From positions 1 to 34,659 of the forward strand of contig CAZSEX010000018.1 of assembly GCA_964606065.1 (NCBI GenBank): a stretch of 34,659 nt of DNA, in the 5' to 3' direction. This document shows, piece after piece, positions 24,251-32,271 of this stretch; the stretch's first letter is position 1; every line of letters starts with the position of its first letter. Source of the DNA: JAFGHJ01 sp964606065. Its GTDB lineage: Bacteria; Hydrothermota; UBA3072. A program made the translations under genes and the position numbers. The notes beneath the pieces were generated by a model. The model made no database searches. It saw only the letters and a list, made by a program, of their open reading frames with translations, and was not told the origin of the DNA.

Positions 24251-25255
24251 CTACAGCAATTCTTTTCTAAGTTCCGCCGGTGATTTACCGGATAGGTAGG
24301 CGAGAGGTATGTCAAAGACAGTCCTGGCGCCTGTGTGTCCTTCTTTATGTAGTTTATAAACTGCTCTTGCATAAGCTACAAGTACTTGAGCTGTAAATTC
24401 CGGGTTACTATCCAATCTCAATCGAAATTCCATAATTTGATTGTTTTCTTTGTCGATGCCGGTCTGACCGCTTCTGAGCACAAAACCTCCGTGGGGCATG
24501 GCGGAATGTTTTTCTTTCAATTCTTCTTCGGTTATAAAATTGACTTTGGTATTGTAATCCGCGAAATAATCGGGCATGTTTTTTATTTCTTCGGCTATTT
24601 TATCTTTATCAGCTCCCGGTTCAGCAACTACATAGCAGTCTCTGAGATGTTTTTCGCGGGTGGATAAATCTGGATTTTCTCCGCCGCGGACTTTTTCTAT
24701 CGCTTTTTCTATTGGTACCGTATACTGTACGGCATTTTTTACTCCTTTTATTCTTCGGATCGCGTCGGAATGACCCTGACTGACACCTCGACCCCAGAAG
24801 GTATATACTTTCCCTTTGGGAAGAATAGCCTGAAACAGCATTCTGTTCATGGAAAAAAGTCCGGGATCCCAGCCGATACTGATAGCGCTCAAATTGCCAT
24901 GGCTGCGGGATATTTTATCCATCTTATCGAAGTATTCGGGGATTTTAGCGTGAGTATCGAAACTGTCGACGGTATTAAATTTTTCCGCGATTCGAGGTCC
25001 CTGTACAGGGATATCCGTTGCCGAACCGCCGCAGAGGATCATTACGTCGACGATTCCTGTATAGTTATCAGCGTTTTTCACATTTTCTACTTTGGTGTTA
25101 TAGCTGTTAGTCTTAAGGCTGTCTGCCGGTCTTCTGGTGAAGATTGCCTTCAGTTCAATATCAGGGTTTTGTTTGACAGCCGCTTCAACGCCTTTTCCTA
25201 AATTTCCGTAACCGACAATTCCTATTTTTATTGTTTTAGCTTGAATGTTTGCCAT
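24251..25255 (-). CDS. ddh: meso-Diaminopimelate dehydrogenase
   Basis: Ddh makes meso-diaminopimelate in one step from tetrahydrodipicolinate (its open form), ammonia and NADPH. It bypasses the acylated intermediates of other lysine routes. The 334-residue protein has the NADPH loop IGIVGYGNLGKGVE, followed by IFTRRP, which is typical of Ddh. The substrate region includes SIGWDPGLFSMNR, WGRGVSQGHSDAIRRIKGV and MPHGGFVLRSG. ATG 25255 is chosen because GGAGGT lies 8 bases upstream. A promoter (25294-25321) with an overlapping inverted repeat precedes it. The enzyme fits the DAP-type MurE of the dcw cluster. Confidence 0.94.
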   Translation of the reverse strand: MANIQAKTIKIGIVGYGNLGKGVEAAVKQNPDIELKAIFTRRPADSLKTNSYNTKVENVKNADNYTGIVDVMILCGGSATDIPVQGPRIAEKFNTVDSFDTHAKIPEYFDKMDKISRSHGNLSAISIGWDPGLFSMNRMLFQAILPKGKVYTFWGRGVSQGHSDAIRRIKGVKNAVQYTVPIEKAIEKVRGGENPDLSTREKHLRDCYVVAEPGADKDKIAEEIKNMPDYFADYNTKVNFITEEELKEKHSAMPHGGFVLRSGQTGIDKENNQIMEFRLRLDSNPEFTAQVLVAYARAVYKLHKEGHTGARTVFDIPLAYLSGKSPAELRKELL

Positions 25256-25278
25256 TTTTATATACCTCCGGTATTTTC

Positions 25279-25321
25279 TTTTGCAACCATGCAAAATTAA
25301 TAGTTTTCTTATTTAAGTCAA
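25279..25321 (-). promoter_or_regulatory. ddh promoter with overlapping inverted repeat
   Basis: Minus strand: TTGACT (25316-25321), a 16-bp spacer and TAATTT (25294-25299). A perfect 7-bp inverted repeat, TTTTGCA (25279-25285) and TGCAAAA (25290-25296), overlaps the -10 box and the predicted start of transcription. It is a plausible repressor site. Confidence 0.6.
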
Positions 25322-25383
25322 GATATATGCTAAGAGCTGTGTTTTGGTGTTTTGTGTTTTGTGCGTTTTGGGGTCAAATCTCA

Positions 25384-25411
25384 TTGACAAATCAATTCAT
25401 CGTTTTATAAT
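25384..25411 (+). promoter_or_regulatory. Exact-consensus promoter of the RAYT gene, predicted leaderless
   Basis: TTGACA (25384-25389), a 16-bp spacer and TATAAT (25406-25411). The ATG at 25418 comes 6 bases after the -10 box with no Shine-Dalgarno, so transcription should begin at or next to the start codon. Confidence 0.75.
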
Positions 25412-25417
25412 ATAGGC

Positions 25418-25879
25418 ATGGTGAGGCCATTACGTATACAGTATCCCGGTGCCTATTATCATCTAACATGCAGGGGAAATGATAGAAACAGGATCTTTGC
25501 AGATGATAAGGACAGGGAACGGTTCTTAAAACTATTAGAGAATTCATTAGATGTTTATCGGGTAGATTTATCTTCTTATGTTTTGATGACGAATCATTTT
25601 CATTTATTGATACGAACTACTTTAGGGAATCCTTCCGAATTAATTGGACATTTCAACGTATGTTATACGGGTTATTATAATTACAGACATGGTAGAAGTA
25701 GTCATCTGTATCAGGGAAGGTATAAATCTTTCTTGATAGACGTGGATAATTATCTTTTATAGGTATCCAGGTATCTTCATTTGAATGTAGTACGGGTTCA
25801 TAGTTTGAAAAAAGCGAGTTTAGAAGAAAAGATAAAGCTTTTAGAGAATTATATAAGCCCTTATCGTTTGCGATGCTAA
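25418..25879 (+). pseudogene. REP-associated tyrosine transposase (RAYT, Y1_Tnp), interrupted
   Basis: The first 114 codons encode a clear IS200-like/RAYT N-terminal part: RIQYPGAYYHLTCRGN, the metal-binding HUH motif in LMTNHFHLLI, and a tyrosine-bearing YTGYYNYRHGRS followed by HLYQGRYKS. A TAG at 25760-25762 then stops the frame. The same frame continues with SRYLHLNVVR, normal RAYT sequence, up to TAA at 25877-25879. A GAG-to-TAG change would explain the stop. Even read through, the 153-residue product lacks the usual C-terminal region. The coding function is probably lost, although the promoter is intact. RAYTs are single-copy housekeepers of REP palindromes. Confidence 0.88.
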
Positions 25880-25934
25880 TGGAAAATTAAATGCGGAATG
25901 AAGTAAAACTTCTGATATTAAAGGAGGCAATAAA

Positions 25935-26117
25935 ATGAGAAAACTGTATCGTTCAAGTGATCGTCGCCAGATTGCGGGTGTTTGTGGCGGTTTGGGCGAG
26001 TATTTTGATATCGATCCGATAATTTTTCGTATGGTGTTCATTGGATTATTAATCAATGGAGGTGCAGGCATAATAATTTATATCCTCATGTGGATTTTTG
26101 TTCCGGTTAAACGTTAA
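25935..26117 (+). CDS. PspC domain small membrane protein
   Basis: A 60-residue protein consisting only of a PspC domain. It has a short basic start with LYRSSDRRQIAGVCGGLGEYF and DPIIFRMVF, then one transmembrane segment (about 38-57) and FVPVKR. PspC proteins take part in envelope stress responses as partners of PspA/PspB in some bacteria; stand-alone copies are common and uncharacterised. AAGGAGG (25921-25927) lies 7 bases before the ATG. No PspA or PspB gene is nearby. It follows the broken transposase by 55 bases, and no clear promoter of its own is visible. Confidence 0.9.
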   Translation: MRKLYRSSDRRQIAGVCGGLGEYFDIDPIIFRMVFIGLLINGGAGIIIYILMWIFVPVKR

Positions 26118-26196
26118 ATTCTTTGAATCTAAGTTGAGTTTTTAAGGGTATACAACAAATAAAAACAGAGGCTCTTTTTTTGTGTTTTTGTACTGC

Positions 26197-27198
26197 CTAA
26201 TACAATATCTCTACAGCCGCCAATCCTTCTGAGAAATCTCTTGCTTCCAGAAATTTGGGTTTGCATACCCACATCCCATTTTTAGAGAAGTATCCGTATT
26301 GTTGTCCCATTTTTACTTTCGCGACTCCTTCAGAAAAATCCCATGCTCTATCAAATTGCGGTTTTATTATCCACTTTCCGGTTTTGTCTATATATCCATA
26401 TTTGCTTCTTTTCCATATCGGACCCATTACTTTCGCCAATCCTTCGGAGAAATCCCCTGCGTCCCTGAAACGAGCTCTGATTGCTCGTTTACCTGTTTTA
26501 TCGATATACACAAAGATACCGTTTTTCCACTCTGATATCTTTACCCTGGCTAAGCCCTCAGAAAAATCCCAGGCATAAAAAAAATGAGGTTCTATTACCC
26601 AGTTACCGGTTTTGTCGATATATCCGTATTTGCCATCTATTTTTGCACTCGCCAGCCCTTCGGAAAAACTTCCAATATCGTCGAAGCGGGGTTCAATTAC
26701 CCAATTACCGGTTTTATTTATGTATCCATATTTGTCGTATTTTCTTGCTATCGCCATTCCCTCTGAAAATTTCCCTACATAATCGAACTGCATACTGTTT
26801 ACCCATTTCCCGGATTTATCAATGAGTCTGTATTTATCAATAATTTTTACACTTGCCAGCCCTTCGGAGAAATCGCTCGCATAATCAAAATTAGGTTTGA
26901 TTATCCATTTACCTTTTTTATCTATATATCCGTTTTTATAGTCTTTCTCTGTTGCTGCCAGCCCTTCGGAAAAAGGCATTGCGTCATCGAATTTTGAATT
27001 GATGGCTATTTTACCTTTCTTATTTATATATCTGTATTGATATCCTATTCTTACCACCGCCAATTTACCGGAAAAATTTCCTGCATCATCGAACTGCGGT
27101 TCAATAACCCAGTTCCCGGTTGTATCTATATATCCCCATCCTCCGCCAATTAGAGTTAAGGATATAATTAACAGCAATAATATTTTCTTCATATCCAT
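26197..27198 (-). CDS. Secreted WG-repeat protein (nine repeats)
   Basis: After a signal peptide (about 1-22), the 333-residue product is nine consecutive units of about 30-34 residues. The pattern is Y-I-D-K-x-G-K/N-W-V/I-I-x-P-x-F-D-x-A-x-x-F-S-E-G-L-A, the WG beta-repeat (PF14903). Family members are found in many phyla and are thought to form extended or propeller-like beta structures that bind partners; no enzyme activity is known. I chose the ATG at 27198 because the in-frame ATG at 27207 directly abuts the -10 box. There is no Shine-Dalgarno, so the message is predicted to be leaderless or nearly so. Confidence 0.88.
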   Translation of the reverse strand: MDMKKILLLLIISLTLIGGGWGYIDTTGNWVIEPQFDDAGNFSGKLAVVRIGYQYRYINKKGKIAINSKFDDAMPFSEGLAATEKDYKNGYIDKKGKWIIKPNFDYASDFSEGLASVKIIDKYRLIDKSGKWVNSMQFDYVGKFSEGMAIARKYDKYGYINKTGNWVIEPRFDDIGSFSEGLASAKIDGKYGYIDKTGNWVIEPHFFYAWDFSEGLARVKISEWKNGIFVYIDKTGKRAIRARFRDAGDFSEGLAKVMGPIWKRSKYGYIDKTGKWIIKPQFDRAWDFSEGVAKVKMGQQYGYFSKNGMWVCKPKFLEARDFSEGLAAVEILY

Positions 27199-27207
27199 TT
27201 TATACAT

Positions 27208-27235
27208 ATTATATGAAAATATTTCAGATTGTCAA
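27208..27235 (-). promoter_or_regulatory. Exact-consensus promoter of the WG-repeat gene, predicted leaderless
   Basis: Minus strand: TTGACA (27230-27235), a 16-bp spacer and TATAAT (27208-27213). The -10 box touches one ATG (27207-27205), and a second ATG begins 9 bases further on at 27198, close to the expected transcription start. Confidence 0.78.
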
Positions 27236-27526
27236 ATACTTTGGATAAATAATTACGTGCAATTAGTTAGTATTATGGAGGGAGCAATAAGCAGTAAGTA
27301 GTCAAAAGCAACAAAAAATTTTGTGCATTGGTGTCGTAGTGGCAAAGTTAGAATTTTAGATTTGGGGGTTGGTATTTAATTAAAACAAAAACAAATTTGG
27401 GTGTTGTGTGGCTCTGTGTTCTATGGTGTGGAATTTAATTTGAGGTCAGGGGTGTGTTTTAAAAGACGAAATTGATTTTGGAGTTAGGGGTGAGGCTTTG
27501 TGTGCTTTGTGGTTCAATCCTTTTCC
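27236..27526 (-). repeat. Spacer with minus-strand CACAAAG-type repeats
   Basis: 27404-27432 (gtgttgtgtggctctgtgttctatggtgtgg) and 27491-27518 (ggctttgtgtgctttgtggttc) are minus-strand versions of the CCACAAAG family. No gene is recognisable, and no clear terminator for dnaJ was seen. Confidence 0.55.
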
Positions 27527-28660
27527 TTACACTTTCGGGGGTTTGCCGAGTTCTTTATCGAGTTCTTTTAGTAAATCTTTCGCCTTTTTGGATGCTTTTT
27601 CAGGCGTCCAGATATATACTTCGGCTAAGAGATCTCCTTTGCCGCCTCCGTAAAGACTTCCCATTCCCTGGCCTTTCAATACAAATGTTCTTCCGGATTT
27701 TGTTCCGGCGGGTATGGTAAGTTTTACTTTTCCGTTAAGTGTTGGAATTGTAACTTTCCCGCCTTCGATAGCGGTTCTATAGCTTATCGGCACTTTGAGT
27801 CTTAAATTACTGCCTTCTCTTTTAAATTTCGAATCGGATTTAACGATTATTTCTACGATTAAATCACCTTTGGGACCACCTCGTATACCAACATTACCTT
27901 CTCCTCTCAGAGGAATATAATTTCCGGTTTCGACCCCAGCCGGAATTTTCACGGATATTTGTTTTTCTTTTTTTACTCTTCCTTCACCGTGACAATCGGA
28001 ACAGGCATCTTTCACTACTTCTCCCGTACCTCTGCAAACCGGACAGGTAGAAACGGAAATCATCTGTCCGAAAAAGCTGGATCTGCTTACCTGAACTTCT
28101 CCGTTTCCGTTACATCTTGAGCACATGGTCGTAGTTCCGCCCTTTCCGTTGCATTTGACGCATTTCTCGAATAATCGGATTTTTATCTTTTTAGTTGTGC
28201 CTTCGGCTGCTTCTTTTAATGATATTTCTAAAGGAATACGAACGTTTTCCCCGGAAGGTTTTTGAACCTTTTTAGTCCCTCTCCTTCTGGTTGTCTGTCC
28301 GAATATGTCGCCGAAGATCCCACCTCCACCACTTCTTCCAAACCCAAAGTTTTCAAAGATATCTCCGAAAATGTCACGCAGGTCATCCTGGTGGGTAAAA
28401 TCCTGCCATGTGAAATTGCCGCCTTCAAAATGAACTCCTTCTTTTCCGTAGCGGTTATATCTGGATCTTTTCTCGGGGTCCGCAAGTACTTCGTAAGCTT
28501 CAGAAATCTCTTTAAATCTCTTTTCGGCTTCTTTAGTGTTTTCTTTGTTTACGTCCGGATGATATTTCCGCGCAAGCTTTTTATAGGCTTTTTTAATCTC
28601 CTCGGTACTCGCGTTTTTATCGACCTCGAGGATCTCATAGTAATCCTTAACTTTTTGCAT
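27527..28660 (-). CDS. dnaJ: Co-chaperone DnaJ (Hsp40, type I)
   Basis: DnaJ delivers unfolded proteins to DnaK and triggers ATP hydrolysis. The 377-residue protein has a J domain with the essential HPD (YHPDVNKE) and a Gly/Phe-rich stretch. The zinc-binding domain has four CxxCxGxG repeats (CVKCNGKG, CSRCNGNG, CPVCRGTG, CSDCHGEG), followed by two C-terminal substrate-binding domains. It is the last gene of the grpE-dnaK-dnaJ operon, starting 17 bases after the dnaK stop. No strong Shine-Dalgarno precedes its ATG. Confidence 0.97.
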   Translation of the reverse strand: MQKVKDYYEILEVDKNASTEEIKKAYKKLARKYHPDVNKENTKEAEKRFKEISEAYEVLADPEKRSRYNRYGKEGVHFEGGNFTWQDFTHQDDLRDIFGDIFENFGFGRSGGGGIFGDIFGQTTRRRGTKKVQKPSGENVRIPLEISLKEAAEGTTKKIKIRLFEKCVKCNGKGGTTTMCSRCNGNGEVQVSRSSFFGQMISVSTCPVCRGTGEVVKDACSDCHGEGRVKKEKQISVKIPAGVETGNYIPLRGEGNVGIRGGPKGDLIVEIIVKSDSKFKREGSNLRLKVPISYRTAIEGGKVTIPTLNGKVKLTIPAGTKSGRTFVLKGQGMGSLYGGGKGDLLAEVYIWTPEKASKKAKDLLKELDKELGKPPKV

Positions 28661-28677
28661 ATATTCTAATTACTTTC

Positions 28678-30615
28678 TTATTCTTCCTCCTCTTTATCTT
28701 CTTCATCTATTACTTCATAATCGGCTTCGACTTCACTTTCGCCTTCTTCTCCCTTTTTCTCTTCCTTTTTCTCCTCCTGTGGTTGTTCTGCACCGGCTTG
28801 GTCGGCGGATTCTTTCCCGGCTTTCTGATACATTTTTTCGGATAAAGAATAAGAAACTTTCTGGAGATTTTCGATTTTTTGTCTTATGTTTGCGACATTT
28901 TCCGTTTTAATGGCTTCTTTTAAGTCGGATATCGCGTTTTCAATATTACCGCGTTCTTCGCTGGAAACGACATCGCCGTGTTCTTTCAGTGTTTTTTCCG
29001 TGGAGTAAATCAAAGTATCGGCTTGATTCCTGGCATTGATTAACTCTTCTTTCTTTTTGTCTTCTTCCTCGTGGGCCTCGGCTTCGGATTTCATTTTTTC
29101 GATTTCGTCCTCTGTGAGTCCGGAAGAAGATTCGATTCTAATCGATTGCTCTTTATTCGTTCCGAGATCTTTAGCGGAGACATTAAGTATGCCATTAGCG
29201 TCTATATCGAAGTTGACTTCTATCTGAGGAACGCCTCTTGGCGCAGGGGGAATACCGGTCAATTCAAATCTTCCCAGAGTTCTATTATCAGTTGCCATTT
29301 TTCTTTCTCCCTGAAGTACATGTATCGAGACAGCGGGTTGATTATCATCCGCTGTTGTGAAAATCTTGCTCTTTTCGGCGGGTATTGTGGTATTTCTGGG
29401 TATTATTGTTGTCATAACTCCACCCAGGGTTTCAATTCCGAGAGATAAGGGGGTAACATCAAGAAGCAGGACATCTTTCACGTTTCCCGCAAGCACGCCT
29501 CCCTGAATGGCAGCGCCAATAGCAACGACTTCGTCTGGATTAATTCCTTTATGCGGTTCTTTTCCGAAAAGCTCTTTGACTTTCTCCTGCACAGAGGGCA
29601 TTCTGGTCATACCGCCCACCAGAAGTACTTCGTCGATGTCTTTTATTGTTAAATTCGCGTCTTTGAGGGCATTTTTTACAGGATTTTCCACTCTTTTTAA
29701 CAAATCTTCACATAGGGTTTCTAATTTAGCCCTCGTTAACTTCTTTTCGAGGTGTTTCGCGCCACTTTTATCTCCCGCAAGATAGGGGAGATTTATTGTG
29801 GTTTCTTTCATTGACGAAAGTTCACACTTTGCTTTTTCGGCGGCATCGCGGACTCTCTGGACAGCGCTTCTGTCATCGGAGATATCTATTCCCGTTTCTT
29901 TTTTGAATTCTTCTATCAACCATTCCATTATGACATGATCGAAGTCATCTCCTCCGAGATGCGTATCGCCGTTAGTGGAAAGAACTTCGAAGACGCCTTC
30001 ACTTATTTCGAGAATAGATATATCGAATGTTCCTCCTCCCAGGTCAAAAACGGCTATCTTTTCTTCTTTCTTTTCTCCCAGTCCGTATGCGAGAGCAGCA
30101 GCGGTCGGTTCGTTTATAATTCTTAGAACTTCGAGACCGGCTATCTCCCCGGCGTCTTTTGTGGCTTTTCTCTGAGAATCATTAAAGTAAGCGGGTACGG
30201 TTATTACCGCTTTTTTAACTTCTTTTCCTATATGTTCTTCCGCCGCTTTTTTCAGATATTGCAGGACTTTCGCCGAGATCTCCGGTGGAGAGTAAACTTT
30301 ATCTTCTATTTTAATTCTTGCGTCTTCATGGGGTCCTTTCGTAACTTCAAATGGGACTTTTTTCTTTTCGTTTTCGACTTCTGAGAACCTTCTTCCCATA
30401 AACCTTTTTACCGAATAAACGGTATTCTGGGGATTGGTGAGCTGTTGTCTTTTTGCCTGCAGTCCGACTAATTCTTCTCCTTCCTTAAATCCGATTACCG
30501 AAGGAGTGGTTCTTTGTCCTTCCGGATTTGAGATTACTTCCGGTTCAGATTGTTCAACGATTGCTACGACTGAGTTTGTTGTACCCAGGTCGATTCCTAT
30601 TACAGGTTCTTTCAT
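28678..30615 (-). CDS. dnaK: Chaperone DnaK (Hsp70)
   Basis: DnaK is the ATP-driven chaperone for folding and repair of cytoplasmic proteins. The 645-residue protein has the Hsp70 signatures GIDLGTTNSVVAIVE, VFDLGGGTFDISIL and VLLVGGMTRMPSVQE, then the DVTPLSLGIE linker end. The substrate-binding domain follows, with a helical lid and a highly acidic tail (EVIDEEDKEEEE). The ATG overlaps the grpE stop in ATGA. No CIRCE element or HrcA gene accompanies the operon. Confidence 0.98.
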   Translation of the reverse strand: MKEPVIGIDLGTTNSVVAIVEQSEPEVISNPEGQRTTPSVIGFKEGEELVGLQAKRQQLTNPQNTVYSVKRFMGRRFSEVENEKKKVPFEVTKGPHEDARIKIEDKVYSPPEISAKVLQYLKKAAEEHIGKEVKKAVITVPAYFNDSQRKATKDAGEIAGLEVLRIINEPTAAALAYGLGEKKEEKIAVFDLGGGTFDISILEISEGVFEVLSTNGDTHLGGDDFDHVIMEWLIEEFKKETGIDISDDRSAVQRVRDAAEKAKCELSSMKETTINLPYLAGDKSGAKHLEKKLTRAKLETLCEDLLKRVENPVKNALKDANLTIKDIDEVLLVGGMTRMPSVQEKVKELFGKEPHKGINPDEVVAIGAAIQGGVLAGNVKDVLLLDVTPLSLGIETLGGVMTTIIPRNTTIPAEKSKIFTTADDNQPAVSIHVLQGERKMATDNRTLGRFELTGIPPAPRGVPQIEVNFDIDANGILNVSAKDLGTNKEQSIRIESSSGLTEDEIEKMKSEAEAHEEEDKKKEELINARNQADTLIYSTEKTLKEHGDVVSSEERGNIENAISDLKEAIKTENVANIRQKIENLQKVSYSLSEKMYQKAGKESADQAGAEQPQEEKKEEKKGEEGESEVEADYEVIDEEDKEEEE

Positions 30616-31223
30616 TCTTCTTGTCCTCCTCGATTACTGTCTTTTTCATTGTTTTTGTTTTCTTTATTTTCCGTTTTTTTCGCTACAATAACTTTCGCCG
30701 GTCGCAGGACTTTATCTCTGATTTTGTATCCTGTTTCCGTTTCTTCCAGTATTTTGCCGTCTTCTTCGTCGTTTTGTTCGATAACGTGGATTGCTTCATG
30801 TTTTGACGGGTCAAATTCTTTACCAACGGATTCGAACGGTTCGATATTATACATTTTTAGCAGGGTTTCAAGATTGGAATGCACAAGGCGAATTCCTTCC
30901 TGAAAAGATTTATAATCTTTTTTGTGTTTTTCGCTTTCATTGAAGGATTTAAAAGCTCTTTCAAAATCGTCGAGAATGGAAAGGATTTTTCTGAAAACTT
31001 CTTCCAGAGCGAAATTATAGATTTTTTCTTTCTCCTGTATGGCTCTTTTACGAAGGTTTTCATAGTTAGCCAGTGCTCGAAGATATTTGTCCTTGAGTTC
31101 TTCGTTTTGAGCTTCTAACTCTGAAATTATGGTTTCCATACTTTCGAAATCCCTTTCCTCTCTATCTTTTATTTCTTTTTCTTCTAAATTTTCAATATCT
31201 TCTGCTTTATCTCCTTCAAACAT
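30612..31223 (-). CDS. grpE: Nucleotide exchange factor GrpE
   Basis: GrpE releases ADP from DnaK. The 203-residue protein has an acidic start, a long coiled coil (about 25-85, including LRALANYENLRKRAIQEKE), a helical bundle, and the C-terminal beta domain. That domain carries FDPSKHEAIHV and GYKIRDKVLRPAKVIVAK, which are diagnostic. GGAGGG lies just before the ATG. It is the first gene of the operon, so grpE leads rather than hrcA. Two promoter-like sequences lie upstream (31253-31280 and 31308-31335). Confidence 0.96.
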   Translation of the reverse strand: MFEGDKAEDIENLEEKEIKDREERDFESMETIISELEAQNEELKDKYLRALANYENLRKRAIQEKEKIYNFALEEVFRKILSILDDFERAFKSFNESEKHKKDYKSFQEGIRLVHSNLETLLKMYNIEPFESVGKEFDPSKHEAIHVIEQNDEEDGKILEETETGYKIRDKVLRPAKVIVAKKTENKENKNNEKDSNRGGQEE

Positions 31224-31252
31224 CTTCCCTCCTGTATTCTTATGAATATTTT

Positions 31253-31280
31253 AATTTAAGAAGTTGCCTATTAATGTCAA
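31253..31280 (-). promoter_or_regulatory. Proximal promoter candidate of grpE-dnaK-dnaJ
   Basis: Minus strand: TTGACA (31275-31280), a 16-bp spacer and TAAATT (31253-31258), about 30 bases before the grpE ATG. Confidence 0.5.
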
Positions 31281-31307
31281 CCCCGAAAACTGTAAATCTT
31301 GTAACCA

Positions 31308-31335
31308 ATCTTAATAAAAATTTACGATTTGTCAA
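31308..31335 (-). promoter_or_regulatory. Distal promoter candidate of grpE-dnaK-dnaJ
   Basis: Minus strand: TTGACA (31330-31335), a 16-bp spacer and TAAGAT (31308-31313). With the proximal one it forms a tandem pair 55 bp apart. No heat-shock sigma-32 box or CIRCE inverted repeat is visible in between. Confidence 0.5.
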
Positions 31336-31459
31336 GGTGTATAGCTATTTTATTTAAGGTGTTTTAGTGGATAATTGTTCGAAATTAATTGGGTTGTTGT
31401 TGGTCGTTTTAAATCATGAATCGGGAGAGTTTTTTGATTAAATTGTTATCGTTTTGCTT

Positions 31460-31843
31460 TTAGGGTTTGTCTACATCGAGCCAGGTTTTAGCTATTTCCA
31501 GGGTATTAAAGACTATAACTTTGTGTTTTTCGGCAGGTCCCCTTTTTTCGTAAAATTTAGCCTTGTCAAATGAATCCGATTTACTTACGACTATAGCGAG
31601 CTTATTTCCGAATATTCTTTTTTTGTCCGTGATGACTTCTTTGATAATTTTTGCGAAACTCTCGATCGTTACCTTAGATTCTGTGATAAATCTAACATCA
31701 AAAAGTTCTTTATAGCCTTCTTTTATTTTGGAATTTGTTTTAATTTTCTGGACATAATCAATTATTTCCTCGGGTATCAATTTACCTGTCGCTTTTGCGT
31801 AAACATATTTACCGTTATCGTGAATCTGATATGTAACTGGCAT
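31460..31843 (-). CDS. SpoIIAA/STAS-like domain protein
   Basis: A 127-residue soluble protein. The outline is a beta-rich start (VTYQIHDNGKYVYAKATGKL), a helix (PEEIIDYVQKIK), a strand ending LFDVRFI, and a FAKIIKEVI helix followed by KLAIVVSKSD and VIVFNTLEIAKTWLDV. This resembles the SpoIIAA-like/STAS group (PF11964), small proteins of unknown ligand. No phosphorylatable serine of the anti-sigma antagonist type can be named with confidence. It has its own promoter (31858-31885) and no Shine-Dalgarno; the predicted leader is only about 8 bases. Confidence 0.65.
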   Translation of the reverse strand: MPVTYQIHDNGKYVYAKATGKLIPEEIIDYVQKIKTNSKIKEGYKELFDVRFITESKVTIESFAKIIKEVITDKKRIFGNKLAIVVSKSDSFDKAKFYEKRGPAEKHKVIVFNTLEIAKTWLDVDKP

Positions 31844-31857
31844 TTTTTATTGCAGTG

Positions 31858-31885
31858 AATATAATATGAAATATTTTTGTGTCAA
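31858..31885 (-). promoter_or_regulatory. Promoter of the STAS-like gene, very short leader
   Basis: Minus strand: TTGACA (31880-31885), a 16-bp spacer and TATATT (31858-31863). The ATG at 31843 lies 14 bases beyond the -10 box, with no Shine-Dalgarno. Confidence 0.7.
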
Positions 31886-31974
31886 GTTAAAGCTTTTCCC
31901 TATTTTGATGTCATATGTTTTATTAGATTTGAATATCGTTGAACATAAATGCGAAACTTTAATACGTTTTTTAA

Positions 31975-32256
31975 TTATTTTTGATTTATTTTCCTTTTCC
32001 GCATAGCTGTGAATTTCCACCAGGGTTTTGGCGGGTTTCCGTTGCAGAATGACACGACTGAAATAAAGACGTCCAGAAGACAGAGGTCGTGGTGTCTGCC
32101 GGTTAACTTAAAAAGCTTTTGATACATAAAGTAAGGGTCGGCGCCTTTTAAATCTGAAGGAGTTTTGAAACCGAGTAAACGCAGTTTTGCGGCGATAGCC
32201 GGTCCTATGTTTGGTATGGATTCTAAACTGTCGGTACTTATTTGTTTCTTGCGCAT
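31975..32256 (-). CDS. Cdd1 family helix-hairpin-helix protein
   Basis: A 93-residue protein with a helix-hairpin-helix (SLESIPNIGPAIAAKLRLLG), then SDLKGADPYFMYQKLFKLTG, the DLCLLDVFISVVSF segment, and a terminal PKPWWKF. This matches the Cdd1 (pathogenicity locus, PF11731) family, whose role is unknown although the helix-hairpin-helix suggests nucleic-acid binding. It lies 16 bases after the stop of the TraB-like gene, with AAGGAA before its ATG, so it is the last gene of a three-gene operon. Confidence 0.83.
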   Translation of the reverse strand: MRKKQISTDSLESIPNIGPAIAAKLRLLGFKTPSDLKGADPYFMYQKLFKLTGRHHDLCLLDVFISVVSFCNGNPPKPWWKFTAMRKRKINQK

Positions 32257-32271
32257 ATAAATTGTTTCCTT

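Noticed and set aside
26161..26190. AGAGGCTCT with a T run as a terminator between pspC and the WG gene
   Set aside because: The stem is only about 4 bp and AT-rich beyond that, too weak to call.
26255..26825. Several long plus-strand frames opposite the WG gene
   Set aside because: The repeated coding sequence of the WG protein leaves antisense frames open by composition; they have no Shine-Dalgarno and repeat with the WG period.
28262..28669. Plus-strand frame antisense to the dnaJ start
   Set aside because: It is a shadow of a strongly conserved J domain and has no protein-like pattern of its own.
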